Source: an uncultured Flavobacteriales bacterium (GTDB lineage Bacteria; Bacteroidota; Bacteroidia; Flavobacteriales; Crocinitomicaceae). Taken from it: a stretch of 64,000 nt of DNA. Every line of letters starts with the position of its first letter. Within the stretch, counting starts at the first letter, position 1. The notes under the pieces are model-generated. The model had not been told where the DNA came from. It searched no databases and worked only from the letters and a program-made list of their open reading frames with translations. Both the position numbers and the translations under genes were made by a program. Shown here one piece after another: positions 8,066 to 16,378 of this stretch. Where the stretch lies: NCBI GenBank assembly GCA_946482515.1, contig CAMLRS010000005.1, positions 179,251-243,250 of the forward strand, given 5' to 3'.

Positions 8066-8686
8066 TTATGCCATCTCAATATTCTCCAGCGAGAACTGGA
8101 ACGGTGTTGCAGTGGATCCTACCCCGCCACCCGTCATAACGATGTTGGCTTTGGTGATGCCCAGCAGGCTGATTTCCGTGTTGATGTCGGAAAGGATGGC
8201 GCTGTCCATTACTTGCCCTTCTTCGATTTGTGATACGACGCCGACCCAGATCGTTGGCTTGAACTCAAAAACGGCTTTTTGACCCGGAGCGATACCTGTT
8301 TTTGTGGCACAAACAGAACCCGAACGGTGAATAGAAGCGCTGATGGCTCCCTGGTTCAGTGCGTTGTAGACTTCGATCTCGTTGGAATCTGAAGCCGGAG
8401 AATTGCTTTGCTGGAGCTGATCACCCGATGGCTTGAGGACCATTTCAAAGCGTGAGCCGTTTTGGGCTGGTACAGGATCTGAATAGTTGCCGTAAGGATC
8501 GCCGGCCGAAACCCCGGTTTGCATGCTGTAAACGAACGGATGGTGTTCGCCCTGACCGCAGTTTTGAATGACTTTCCAGGCAATGGCTGTTTCTTCGAAC
8601 GATGTGGCCACGTTCTTCTGGAAGATAACGATCTCACTGTTGTTCTGATCGTTCGAGCGGTTGATGAAATTCAGTTGAATGTCCAT
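8066..8686 (-). CDS. Conserved-looking hypothetical protein
   Basis: A 206-residue protein without signal peptide or membrane segments. The sequence is beta-strand-rich (MDIQLNFINRSNDQNNSEIVIFQ, ATKTGIAPGQKAVFEFKPTIWVGV, MTGGGVGSTATPFQFSLENIEMA) and looks like a compact beta-sandwich. I have the impression of having seen similar unnamed proteins in Bacteroidota and Proteobacteria but cannot attach a family. It has its own terminator downstream and a likely promoter in the 207-base gap upstream. The haem-motif lipoprotein upstream is on the same strand, but an intervening hairpin suggests separate transcription. Confidence 0.7.
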   Translation of the reverse strand: MDIQLNFINRSNDQNNSEIVIFQKNVATSFEETAIAWKVIQNCGQGEHHPFVYSMQTGVSAGDPYGNYSDPVPAQNGSRFEMVLKPSGDQLQQSNSPASDSNEIEVYNALNQGAISASIHRSGSVCATKTGIAPGQKAVFEFKPTIWVGVVSQIEEGQVMDSAILSDINTEISLLGITKANIVMTGGGVGSTATPFQFSLENIEMA

Positions 8687-8828
8687 AGTGTGTTGTTTTG
8701 TGTGATAGTGTCCGATCCACCTGAGGCGGACGGTTGCGATTTTCGCATAACAAGTATAACTGCTTTAAACGGCTCTGTCATAGGTGAAAACTACGGTTTT
8801 GCGGTGCGGATGTTTTTACCTGTAACAA

Positions 8829-8857
8829 CAATCCCCGCAGGAAATCTGCAGGGATCG
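8829..8857 (-). terminator. Possible terminator downstream of the 8894-10357 gene
   Basis: A ten-pair stem with one G-U pair on the minus strand (arms at 8831-8840 and 8846-8855, loop of five) lies 37 bases past the stop of the minus-strand lipoprotein gene. The following T-run is weak (TGTTGTT), so termination is likely but not certain. Confidence 0.45.
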
Positions 8858-8893
8858 TGTTTACTAGGGTAGTAGGTAATATCTGCTGTAAAG

Positions 8894-10357
8894 CTATTTT
8901 TTTTGCTGCATACGCATCTGTAAGCGTCGTTCGAAGAGGAGCTTGATGCTTTCTGCCCGCGCTTTCGAGTTACCGTTCCTCAGCGTCGTCACATAATCCT
9001 GGAAGGTATGACTCATATAAAGTGGCGAAAGTGGTGGCATGGTCGTGTCAAAGGCCTGTCCGCTGTGGCAGGAGAAGCAATTGGCCAACGTATTGACGTT
9101 GATCGAATCACGCTGGCTCTCGAAGGTTTGCGTAAAGCTTTCCATCGTCACGTTGGCACAATTCAGACTGCCGCGGGCGTAGCTGCCCGGTGTTGCATTG
9201 CCGATGTTGCCGCCGAGACTGTCGATGATAAACGCCTGGCGCTCCGCATCCGTTCCGTCCATGTTCAGCCAGATGGAGCCGTTGTAGAAGTAATTCTTCC
9301 ATACATCGTCGAGTTGTGATTTAACGCATTTGTTGATACCGGCGATGTTCTGGAAATTGATAGGTTCCGATTGGGAAGTAGTCATGAATTTCCCGCCTTT
9401 ATGACGAGGATTCTGAGGAACACCGTATTGGAAAAGGTCGAATACCATGTGTGGGATAACTCCCAATTTGGTAGTTGTGTCGTAGATAATTCCATCAATG
9501 GAAGGAGTAGTCGCTCTCTTGCACAGCAGCTTTTCAGTACCAGTGTTGCTGGCTCTCATTGTTTCCCAATCGTAGTTTGGTGCCAGGTCATCGTGCTCGA
9601 AGGTCGCCCAGATGAATTCCGGGTGATTTTCCACTACGCCCACCACATGCATACCGATGAGCGCCATTTGCGTGTTGTTAAATGTTTTACCGCCATCAGT
9701 CGAAAGTGATGCCATTGCTGTGTAATAGAGCTTCTGCTTGTTGGCAGGAATCGCCGTTACGGGCACCCAGGCTACTTTCAGCTCGAACGAGCCGACCGGA
9801 AACCGGGCCTGGCTGGCATCAGGCAGTTTTCCCGCATGAATGAGCGCGCCGAACTTTTTGGCATTGTCATACATGAGGTGGTTCATGTGAATGGAATAGT
9901 ACACCGTTTCGCTTTTCCCTCCCGGATTGTACTGAGGATTGGTTTGCAGAATGGCCTGCTTGGAACCGGCTTGCTTGGTGTCCTGCAGCTGTAAGAGCGT
10001 TCCGGCCGGGATCGTTACAGGAGCCATTGTAGAGGTTACCTGTTTAACTTTATCCGGGTTCAGGAACAGCGGATTCCCGCCTTTATCGGGTTTGGTGAGC
10101 CACAGGAACTTTTGCCACGACCATTGGTGGAAGATCTGGTTGGTCGTGCTGGAAGTGTCAAATGGACTTCCTTTGCCTTCGGCCGGTGCTGGTGTATTCT
10201 TGTGTGGAAACCAGCTGGGATCCGCAAAGCAAAGCGAATCGGGTGAAGTGGTGTCGCCTGTGGCAGCGGTCTCCGTGTTAGAGCCACAACGGACCATCAG
10301 TGTCAGTGCGATAACGGCACTTCCTCCAAGGAATAGCGGTAGGATACTTTTTCTCAT
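8894..10357 (-). CDS. Lipoprotein with one c-type haem-binding motif
   Basis: A 487-residue exported protein. The N-terminus is a lipoprotein signal (hydrophobic stretch, then LMVRC with the cysteine near residue 24). The body begins with a tryptophan-rich segment (IFHQWSWQKFLWLTKP), contains HMNHLMYDN and FIWATFEHDDLAPNYDWE, and near the C-terminus has NCFSCHSGQAF, a CxxCH haem-attachment motif around residues 429-433. Such a layout suggests a periplasmic or outer-membrane-anchored redox protein, or an enzyme related to di-haem systems that has kept one haem. I do not know a named family. It is transcribed divergently from the gene at 10597. Confidence 0.7.
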   Translation of the reverse strand: MRKSILPLFLGGSAVIALTLMVRCGSNTETAATGDTTSPDSLCFADPSWFPHKNTPAPAEGKGSPFDTSSTTNQIFHQWSWQKFLWLTKPDKGGNPLFLNPDKVKQVTSTMAPVTIPAGTLLQLQDTKQAGSKQAILQTNPQYNPGGKSETVYYSIHMNHLMYDNAKKFGALIHAGKLPDASQARFPVGSFELKVAWVPVTAIPANKQKLYYTAMASLSTDGGKTFNNTQMALIGMHVVGVVENHPEFIWATFEHDDLAPNYDWETMRASNTGTEKLLCKRATTPSIDGIIYDTTTKLGVIPHMVFDLFQYGVPQNPRHKGGKFMTTSQSEPINFQNIAGINKCVKSQLDDVWKNYFYNGSIWLNMDGTDAERQAFIIDSLGGNIGNATPGSYARGSLNCANVTMESFTQTFESQRDSINVNTLANCFSCHSGQAFDTTMPPLSPLYMSHTFQDYVTTLRNGNSKARAESIKLLFERRLQMRMQQKK

Positions 10358-10504
10358 AGTTGTAGTATTGTTAAAACTATATCTAAAGTATGCCGAAACA
10401 ACCGTTACGAACCACGTAAAAATACCTGTTTTTGCTATCTGAAGAATTTTACCGGGATCTTTTCCTTCCTTTGGTGAGCCTGCCTTGCCGAATGACGGGA
10501 GGAA

Positions 10505-10544
10505 TTAAGGAGTTGTTTGATTCAGCAGTCTAACAACTCCTTAA
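10505..10544. repeat. Perfect 13-bp inverted repeat in a divergent intergenic region
   Basis: The arms TTAAGGAGTTGTT (10505-10517) and AACAACTCCTTAA (10532-10544) are exact reverse complements, separated by 14 bases. The element sits in the 239-base gap between divergent genes, about 52 bases before the ATG at 10597. It could be an operator for a dimeric regulator or an RNA hairpin in the leader of the plus-strand gene; there is no T-run to make it a clear terminator. Confidence 0.6.
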
Positions 10545-10596
10545 CAACCACGTTTCCCAAATTATCGTAGTTTTCCATGATCGTAGCCCTGCTCGT

Positions 10597-11883
10597 ATGA
10601 AACAAACCGTCCTGCTGATCCTTTGGTGCTTCTTGTCTACAGCTGCTTTTTCTCAGAAGAAGTGGGACCGCAATCAGTATACAACCGATACGACGGTCAG
10701 CTACGACCAGGAAGTGAATGCCTATACCTTCGACCTCGAGGGCAAAAAGCAGGGCTTTTACTGGGGCGATGTGAACCGCTCGACCATGTCGCTGGGCAAT
10801 GTGCGGATCCGCATACGGAATAATACCGGGCAGATCATTTCGATCAATCGTGTGGAAGCCGGCGATGGCGCTGTGTTGTACCTGCCGGTCACGCGATACG
10901 ACTACATAAAGCCGGAGGAATACATCGAAGTTCGTCCGGTGTTTACACCGAAAATTGGTCCGTTTACCAAATCAGTATTCATTTCCTACCAGAAGGGAAC
11001 GGAACAGAAAGAGCTGTTCATCACCACCTGGGGCGTCCTTTTTTCGGAAGAACAGCCGTTAGAGCAGGTGAAACCGGCCGATCCTGTTATTCAGCAGCCT
11101 AAAACAAAGGAATTCCGCATGTTGGTGAAGCGGGGAAACACGTTGATCACCGACCAGTGCAGCCTCATCATCTGGCGGGGCAGCCGTTCGGAAATCCTGC
11201 GTCCGATTGCCGATTCTGCGGAGTACGTCTATTTTTCATTCCCGGCCCTGGAAGACGACGTATTCAAAGCTTCCATTGCTTCGCGCGATTTTGGAAGAAT
11301 GGAAACGCAGATCGTTTGCAGCCGGGGAAGCACTTATGTGGAATTCATCAAGCCCGGCGAAGCTTATTTCTATGATGCCGCCTGGCGAACGCGCTATGAA
11401 TCGGATAGCAACCGCTATGCTTTGGATTATAGCACAGCTGGCTCAATACCCGATAGTGTCTGCGATTCCATCCAAAAGGTAATAGCTGCTACGGGTGTGA
11501 AGCTCTTGTCGCAAAGCTGCTACCAGCTGCAGTTTGAAAGTGTCAAAGACGCTATGCAGATCGAAAAACAGCTGATGAAAGGCACGCGTATTATTCGATT
11601 GACACCGCTGATTCGCATAGAAGAGCGAGAGCAGCCCGAACACTTGTCGAACTGGTGCACGATCGTCTTCCAGGACACCGTTTCAGAGCAATGGATCAGG
11701 GATCAGTTTAAAAAGCTTGGTATCGTTAAGTTTTACAAGGACCTGGCGAAGGACAACCGCTATTCCATCGAGTTTATCCACAGTGCAGATACCGGCTATA
11801 CATCCATCCTGGACAAGCTTTGGACAATGAAAGAAGTGCTCAGCATACAGCAGCATATTCACCATACTGCAGCCCCTGATTGA
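10597..11883 (+). CDS. Exported protein with DUF1573-like domain
   Basis: A 428-residue protein with a signal peptide (residues 1-19, ending TAAFSQ). Residues about 55-150 resemble the DUF1573/ASPM-SPD-2-Hydin immunoglobulin-like fold: VRIRIRNNTGQIISINRVEAGDG, then YIEVRPVFTPKIGPFTKSVFISY. The C-terminal half contains two probably related segments (SCYQLQFESVKDAMQIEKQLMKGTRIIR... and WCTIVFQDTVSEQWIRDQFKKLGI...) that look like tandem small alpha/beta domains. No T9SS sorting domain is seen. The function is unknown. Confidence 0.65.
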   Translation: MKQTVLLILWCFLSTAAFSQKKWDRNQYTTDTTVSYDQEVNAYTFDLEGKKQGFYWGDVNRSTMSLGNVRIRIRNNTGQIISINRVEAGDGAVLYLPVTRYDYIKPEEYIEVRPVFTPKIGPFTKSVFISYQKGTEQKELFITTWGVLFSEEQPLEQVKPADPVIQQPKTKEFRMLVKRGNTLITDQCSLIIWRGSRSEILRPIADSAEYVYFSFPALEDDVFKASIASRDFGRMETQIVCSRGSTYVEFIKPGEAYFYDAAWRTRYESDSNRYALDYSTAGSIPDSVCDSIQKVIAATGVKLLSQSCYQLQFESVKDAMQIEKQLMKGTRIIRLTPLIRIEEREQPEHLSNWCTIVFQDTVSEQWIRDQFKKLGIVKFYKDLAKDNRYSIEFIHSADTGYTSILDKLWTMKEVLSIQQHIHHTAAPD

Positions 11884-11898
11884 TCTTAATGCTGAACG

Positions 11899-12261
11899 TC
11901 AGTAACCGTTGGCATCATGCGGCTGCGTTTCAGTAATGAGTGCCAGAACCAGCTGTACCAACCCGAGGATGAGGTGTGGCAGGTAAACCGTTTCATAGAA
12001 TCCAAACAGCCAGGGCGATACCGCGAGAAACAACGCCGATAACATATCCAGCAGCAGGTGTGCCCGCAGTTTGAAAACGCGCAGCATTCCGAGCTCGTAA
12101 TCCGTCAGCAGATTGGCAACGATCATCACTCCTCCCAGGATAATAGGAACAAACATCGCTGCATCGCCCGTTTCAAAATGAAAGAGCCATGGAGAAATGA
12201 TCAGGAAAATTCCCCACAGGTAATCGAGTACGCCGTGTATTTTAGTCGAAATAATCTTCAT
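11899..12261 (-). CDS. SPW-repeat integral membrane protein
   Basis: I place the start at the ATG at 12261 (MKIISTKIHGVLDYLWGIFL), giving 120 residues. There are four predicted transmembrane helices and two copies of the SPW signature (IISPWLFHF and AVSPWLFGF), which define the small SPW family. An upstream extension to 12303 lacks hydrophobic or conserved features. The molecular role of SPW proteins is not established. It lies convergent to the preceding gene with a 15-base gap. Confidence 0.8.
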   Translation of the reverse strand: MKIISTKIHGVLDYLWGIFLIISPWLFHFETGDAAMFVPIILGGVMIVANLLTDYELGMLRVFKLRAHLLLDMLSALFLAVSPWLFGFYETVYLPHLILGLVQLVLALITETQPHDANGY

Positions 12262-12420
12262 GAGCTTGTGTGTGAACACCAAAGGTAAAGTACACTGTCG
12301 CAATGCGTTGGATTGGCTAACATTCTTTGGGAAAATGCTTGGGGCGGTCTCCTGTCATTCAGTCTCCGGTCGGAGTTCAACAGCCGGCTCAACTTCAAAC
12401 CAGCAACTTCCAACGTCTAA

Positions 12421-12867
12421 CTAAGTTACCATAAAAACCGGCGAGCTCAACGACAGCGACGATAGGGAATCACTCGTTAAATGCGTCACGACGAGCTTCA
12501 GGCTGGTTTTCAGCTCTTCGAAATCGAGTGGTTTCGAGAAAAAGCAGAGAGCGCCCATTTTTTTTGCCTTGTAGATGTCTTCAGGATAGGACGAAGTGGA
12601 ATACATGATCACAGGAATCTGTTTGTAGTCTTCTTGTCCTTTCAGTATTTCAAGGCATTGCCAGCCACTCATCAGCGGCATGTTGATGTCGAGAAAGATC
12701 AGATCGGGTGTGTTGGCTTTTTTCTGCTCGAATGATTGAAACGCCTGTTGCCCGTTGGGCAATGCAGAACAAGTAATCTCCGAGGCGATATCCGTCCATG
12801 CTTCGCAAAAAAGCTCACGATCGTCGGCATCGTCGTCAATTAACAAAACTTTTGCAGCCTTTCTCAT
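12421..12867 (-). CDS. Single-domain response regulator
   Basis: A 148-residue stand-alone receiver domain. The acidic pocket is DDD at residues 11-13, the phosphoacceptor is Asp60 in LIFLDINMPLMSG, the switch serine/threonine region is MYSTSS (about residues 88-93), and the conserved lysine is Lys112 in FFSKP. No output domain is attached, so it presumably works by protein-protein contact or in a phosphorelay. Receivers of this type in Bacteroidota are usually orphan, as here: no kinase gene adjoins it. The C-terminal tail after residue 125 is serine-rich. Confidence 0.9.
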   Translation of the reverse strand: MRKAAKVLLIDDDADDRELFCEAWTDIASEITCSALPNGQQAFQSFEQKKANTPDLIFLDINMPLMSGWQCLEILKGQEDYKQIPVIMYSTSSYPEDIYKAKKMGALCFFSKPLDFEELKTSLKLVVTHLTSDSLSSLSLSSPVFMVT

Positions 12868-13285
12868 CAGTAAATTTTTTATGTCGTGGCAGGTTAAGTA
12901 TTCGACGGTTAAGCAGGTCGTTGTTTGCCAAATGGCTATTACATCGCTTAATGATCGGAGAGCGTTACTGAGCTTCTACAGGGATCACTTAAGCTCCTTG
13001 TTTTTCCTCAATTTGCGTTGAAGCCGGAAGATTGTCCTCCGGTGTGCCTCGAGCTCTTGTACGTCCTTGTGGTCGTTATTTCCCATCGATGCATAGTCGT
13101 TACCAGACTCAGGAGTATGCAGGTAGATCATGCCGGTGTGCTTTGGCAGTAGTAATATCCGATAACTTTTTTACACTAGCACTATGTTCTGGAAAAAATA
13201 GTTGTTCGAGGATGGCAGAATTGATTGTTAAGAAACAGATTATCAGCAATTGTAGTGGCGTTATTAGGAAATTTAAAAATGCCCG
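12868..13285. other. Gene-poor intergenic stretch
   Basis: This 418-base stretch lies upstream of the receiver gene and downstream of the GNAT gene, both on the minus strand. Short frames run across it but none has a recognisable product or codon pattern. A small hairpin (CCGGA and TCCGG arms) occurs near 13024-13042. I see no tRNA, repeat or clear terminator. It may hold the receiver-gene promoter and a degenerate sequence. Confidence 0.5.
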
Positions 13286-13855
13286 TCAGGCATTTTTTAA
13301 ATACATTTTCAACGGATACCCCAAGTGATCGAGGCTGGAAATGGGCTCGAAGCCCAGTTTTTCATAGAAGGGAAAGTTGCGTTCCATCGACGTTTCCAGG
13401 TAAACCGGCAGGCTCATTTTCCGCGCGTCCTGCAGGATTTGCTGCATCAACAACGTTCCGTGTCCTTGTCCCTGGCAAGCCGGGGTTACGCCGATGTACC
13501 ACAAATGCAGAAACGGCACATCCGGCTGGTGTTTTTTGATCTCGCTTTCCCGTTTCAGTACGTTCGAAACATTCCGGATACCGATACATTGGACCACCAG
13601 CTTTAGGTCCCACAAGATGCCTTTCAGGCTCGTTTTCTTTTTTGAAGGGATCAATACGATGGCGCAGGCTTTCTGGTCTTCCGAGAGGTAGATCTTCCCG
13701 AATCGTTCTCCCTGGAAGTACGAATACTCCATGAGCTTTCTGATCCGGGCGACGCGTTTTTCATCCTGTTTCACGACAAAATTCACCGACTTGTTGTCTC
13801 TAAAAGACTGTTGGAGGATCTCGATAATGAGCTGTCGTTCACGGATGTTTTTCAT
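13286..13855 (-). CDS. GNAT-family N-acetyltransferase
   Basis: I start at the ATG at 13855 (MKNIRERQLIIEILQQSF), giving 189 residues; the frame is open further upstream, but that part is out of character. The acetyl-CoA motif is LWYIGVTPACQGQGHGTLLMQQIL (about residues 118-141, with QGQGHG as the pyrophosphate loop), followed by LETSMERNFPFYEKLGFEP. The architecture resembles acetyltransferases in which the N-terminal part binds the acceptor, but the substrate is unknown. It is monocistronic as far as can be seen. Confidence 0.85.
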   Translation of the reverse strand: MKNIRERQLIIEILQQSFRDNKSVNFVVKQDEKRVARIRKLMEYSYFQGERFGKIYLSEDQKACAIVLIPSKKKTSLKGILWDLKLVVQCIGIRNVSNVLKRESEIKKHQPDVPFLHLWYIGVTPACQGQGHGTLLMQQILQDARKMSLPVYLETSMERNFPFYEKLGFEPISSLDHLGYPLKMYLKNA

Positions 13856-13992
13856 AGCCAACCGAATAGGGCTTATTGGGGTAAATGCGTTGCAAATAAC
13901 GCAAATTTCCGACGAATCCGGTGGACAATAATCATTCGGTGTCACACTCAAATGGTCTGAAGAGCGGCTGACCATGCGATGGGATTGGCCAT

Positions 13993-14028
13993 AAAAAAAC
14001 AAAGCCCGCTGGTACTACCGGCGGGCCT
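13993..14028 (-). terminator. Rho-independent terminator of the cold-shock gene
   Basis: On the minus strand a ten-pair stem with one mismatch (GCCCGCCGGT pairing with ACCAGCGGGC, at 14017-14026 and 14004-14013) has a three-base loop and is followed by TTTGTTTTTTT. It lies 21 bases downstream of the cold-shock gene stop at 14049. Confidence 0.85.
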
Positions 14029-14048
14029 CATAAGATAACTATCGCTAA

Positions 14049-14243
14049 TTACTGGACTACTTTAACCCGTACCGCGTTCATTCCTTTTTTTCCGTTTTCC
14101 AATTCGAACTCGACCTGGTCGCCTTCGCGAACCTCGTCGATGAGACCTGAAACGTGTACGAAGTGCTCATTGCCTCCGCCTTCTTCTGTAATAAAGCCAA
14201 AACCTTTGGTCTCATTAAAGAACTTAATTGTTCCTTTTTGCAT
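14049..14243 (-). CDS. Cold-shock-domain protein
   Basis: A 64-residue protein, the typical length of a Csp. The single OB-fold has the RNP-1-like KGFGFITEE and the RNP-2-like HFVHVSGL motifs, and the N-terminus MQKGTIKFFNETKG is diagnostic. It binds single-stranded RNA/DNA and probably acts as an RNA chaperone. The start at 14243 is fixed by homology. Upstream on the minus strand there are 277 bases before the oppositely oriented tRNA, enough for a regulatory 5' leader of the kind common in cold-shock genes, but I identify no specific structure. Confidence 0.95.
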   Translation of the reverse strand: MQKGTIKFFNETKGFGFITEEGGGNEHFVHVSGLIDEVREGDQVEFELENGKKGMNAVRVKVVQ

Positions 14244-14502
14244 TATATTGAATATTGATAAAGTACGAAAGTAGGCTTTTAAATCGGTATAAAGGCTTAA
14301 ATAGCAAAAGTTAACAAAGATTCGATCACATTTTATGTACATCGAAGCATGAATTTTCAAGAGATATGCCTCGCAATTGGTTGCTGTGCATGGCATTGAC
14401 AAGCTCTCCGGGGTAAAGCTAAAATGGCTGATAAGCGGAGCTCGATTTTACACAACACTTCCAAAAAATACCGTCTTCCCCTCGGTAATCTGAATTTTTG
14501 AC

Positions 14503-14510
14503 TATTTTTG
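14503..14510 (+). promoter_or_regulatory. Putative -7 promoter element of the tRNA-Ala gene
   Basis: The sequence TATTTTTG fits the Bacteroidota -7 consensus TAnnTTTG and ends 10 bases before the first base of the tRNA. A matching -33 TTTG at the expected 19-base spacing is not obvious. Confidence 0.5.
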
Positions 14511-14520
14511 CCCACACAAT

Positions 14521-14594
14521 GGGGGATTAGCTCATCTGGCTAGAGCGCAACGCTGGCAGTGTTGAGGTGATCGGTTCGAGTCCGATATTCTCCA
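14521..14594 (+). tRNA. tRNA-Ala (anticodon GGC)
   Basis: A complete 74-nt cloverleaf can be drawn. The acceptor stem GGGGGAT (14521-14527) pairs with ATTCTCC (14587-14593), the D-stem is GCTC/GAGC, and the anticodon stem CAACG/TGTTG encloses loop CTGGCAG with anticodon GGC. The T-stem ATCGG/CCGAT encloses TTCGAGT, and the discriminator base is A at 14594. The 3' CCA is not encoded (CCC follows), so it must be added after transcription. A degenerate copy of the 3' end (14572-14598) occurs at 16379-16406. Confidence 0.95.
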
Positions 14595-14600
14595 CCCACA

Positions 14601-14642
14601 GAAGCAGAAAAAGGTCATCCATATGGGTGACCTTTTTCGCTT
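14601..14642. terminator. Terminator after tRNA-Ala
   Basis: A symmetric hairpin with arms AAAAAGGTCATCC and GGGTGACCTTTTT around an ATAT loop, reinforced by outer GAAGC/GCTTC pairs, follows the tRNA. The T-run on the plus strand makes it a good terminator for the tRNA transcript. Confidence 0.8.
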
Positions 14643-14772
14643 CGTGATGGGTGGAGTCCGTAGCGATTGACGGAGGAAATCTGCTACGGAATAATCGGAT
14701 TAAAACCTGAAATCCTTCGACCATGTATTAGGAAAGCCTTAAAACAATCACCTTTTTCCGTATCTTAAAGAT

Positions 14773-15099
14773 ATGACACAGCCGCTACCTTTTTGTACTT
14801 ATGTTCTTTTCAGCGAGAAAGATGCTATGCTTTATGTCGGTTACACTTCGGATATAAACAGACGGTTGCAACAGCATCATTCAGGAAATGTAAAGAGTAC
14901 AGCCTATCGTCAACCCTTAAAACTCATCTTCTGCGAGTGCTATCTGTTTGAAAAGGATGCCCGAAATCGCGAATCATATCTGAAAACAACGGCTGGAAAG
15001 AAAGCCATCAAATTGATGTTGAGATCGACGCTACATACACTAGGCTACGCTGAGAAAGTGGCATTTATTTTTGAGGAACTTTCAGATCGAGTTCGATAA
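14773..15099 (+). CDS. GIY-YIG nuclease superfamily protein
   Basis: A 108-residue protein made of a single GIY-YIG domain of the small UPF0213/YhbQ-like or homing-related type. The signature is split as CTYVLFSEKDAMLYVGYTSDINRRLQQH: the first tyrosine is at about residue 10 and the YVGYTSD strand with catalytic arginine (INRR) at about residues 21-32. The glutamate general base is likely in RNRESYLKTTAGKKA (ESYLK). Such small proteins often sit beside tRNA genes in Bacteroidota. It starts 178 bases after the tRNA-Ala in a stretch bounded by a degenerate tRNA 3' end, which suggests a link to integration at the tRNA, though this is inference. Confidence 0.88.
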   Translation: MTQPLPFCTYVLFSEKDAMLYVGYTSDINRRLQQHHSGNVKSTAYRQPLKLIFCECYLFEKDARNRESYLKTTAGKKAIKLMLRSTLHTLGYAEKVAFIFEELSDRVR

Positions 15100-15468
15100 C
15101 AATCAGAAGTTCTAATCCCGCATCCCAACAAACTCAACCAACCAGCTCCAAATCCTCCTTCAAAAAGGTCGATATTAGTTTGCCATTCTCCACAAAAAGA
15201 AAAAGCATTTTATGCAAGTAAGATGCTTTTCTTTTTCCCTCAAGACTCATGCTCAAACTCACACTGTCTTTCCTCGCTTTTTCTTCTTCATTTTCAACAA
15301 ACGAATTTTAAACGGGAACTGAGTTTTTTCAAAAATCGTTTGGTAGATTTGAATCGAAAGACAGAAATGCACAACCATTATTCCTGAATAGGAGAAACTC
15401 ATTTCACGACATATTTCGGATTTATCTGGTTGGCGCATCCATTAGAAACGAACTATATAAGGTTAATT
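15100..15468. other. Intergenic stretch in the tRNA-linked islet
   Basis: This 369-base stretch holds no gene. It contains a short match to the tRNA-Ala 3' end (GTCGATATT and ATTCTCCACA around 15168-15193), too short to be certain, and a strong hairpin at 15201-15230. The remainder is AT-rich and probably carries the promoter of the patatin gene. Confidence 0.5.
15201..15236 (+). terminator. Rho-independent terminator
   Basis: Twelve-base arms AAAAGCATTTTA (15201-15212) and TAAGATGCTTTT (15219-15230) pair with one mismatch around a six-base loop, followed by CTTTTT on the plus strand. It would end transcripts from the GIY-YIG gene. Its arrangement, directly after a tRNA-3'-end-like sequence, echoes that after the real tRNA. 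Confidence 0.75.
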
Positions 15469-16365
15469 ATGAGTAATCAAATCGAAAATTTAGTGTTTAA
15501 AGGCGGGGGTGTACTAGGAATTGCCTATGCCGGTGCCATCGAAGTATTGGAACAAAAGGGAATCCTGCAACAAACTCAACGTGTTGCCGGAACTTCTGCG
15601 GGAGCAATCACAGCCGCATTAGTATCGCTGAATTATAATGCAACAGAAATCACCCAAATTGTAAATGCCACAGATTTCAAATCGTTTAAAGACGGCAATA
15701 TCATTGGAGACACCATTCATTTCATGAATAAGTATGGCTTTTATAAAGGCCAGGCATTCCTTAGCTGGATGCAACAGCGTTTGGTTAACAAAGGGTTCGA
15801 GGCCACTGCCACATTCCAGGATCTGAAAAACAAGGGGTGCAAGGATCTTCACGTATTTGCATCTGATTTAAACACCAAAAACCTTCGCGAATTCTCTGAC
15901 GAATTGACTCCAACTGTTCCGGTAGCAGAAGCGGTTCGTGCATCCATGTCGATTCCGCTTTTCTTCGAAGCGTGGCAGTTTAGCAATAACAATCCGAACA
16001 ATCACCTATACGTTGATGGAGGAATGATGTACAATTATCCGATCACTGTTTTTGATACCAATGGACAACCAAATCCGCAAACATTGGGATTGTTCCTGGA
16101 AAACCTGGGACCAACACCTCCGCCGGACGATTTGACAACAGGAGAATTCTTCCATTATGTCCGGAATACGATGGATGCTATTCTGGATGCACAAGTGATC
16201 AACTTCCAGCGTAATCCGGAAGAGGAAAAACGTTCAATCATCATCGATAACCTGGGAATTTCTCCTACGGATTTCGATTTGACAGATGATCAGAAAACAC
16301 AGCTATACAATTCCGGCAAGAAATACGCTACAGCGTACTTTTCTGCGATTCAGGAACCGGCATAA
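15469..16365 (+). CDS. Patatin-like phospholipase
   Basis: I choose the ATG at 15469 (MSNQIENLVFKGGGVLG), giving 298 residues. The patatin catalytic parts are complete: the glycine-rich oxyanion loop KGGGVLGIAYAG (about residues 10-21), the nucleophile Ser43 in GTSAG, and the catalytic Asp183 in YVDGGMMYNYP. A conserved ASDL strand and SMSIPLFFE lie between them. It should act as a serine-aspartate lipid acyl hydrolase in the cytoplasm, since no signal peptide is present. It is isolated, without a cyclic-nucleotide cyclase or other defence partner, and lies between the tRNA-Ala and a degenerate copy of its 3' end. Confidence 0.9.
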   Translation: MSNQIENLVFKGGGVLGIAYAGAIEVLEQKGILQQTQRVAGTSAGAITAALVSLNYNATEITQIVNATDFKSFKDGNIIGDTIHFMNKYGFYKGQAFLSWMQQRLVNKGFEATATFQDLKNKGCKDLHVFASDLNTKNLREFSDELTPTVPVAEAVRASMSIPLFFEAWQFSNNNPNNHLYVDGGMMYNYPITVFDTNGQPNPQTLGLFLENLGPTPPPDDLTTGEFFHYVRNTMDAILDAQVINFQRNPEEEKRSIIIDNLGISPTDFDLTDDQKTQLYNSGKKYATAYFSAIQEPA

Positions 16366-16378
16366 GAACACAGAAGAG

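Noticed and set aside
8700..8893. Gap upstream of the gene at 8066 as a riboswitch
   Set aside because: Only a terminator-like hairpin for the upstream minus-strand gene is visible; no conserved aptamer motif was recognised.
14527..14724. Minus-strand frame across the tRNA-Ala gene with the peptide GLEPITSTLPALRSSQ
   Set aside because: It is the antisense translation of a tRNA gene, a known source of spurious peptides; the tRNA cloverleaf explains the conservation.
15469..16365. Patatin gene as a CBASS (CapV-type) effector
   Set aside because: No CD-NTase, ubiquitin-like or Cap2/Cap3 gene lies next to it, so a stand-alone lipase is the simpler reading.
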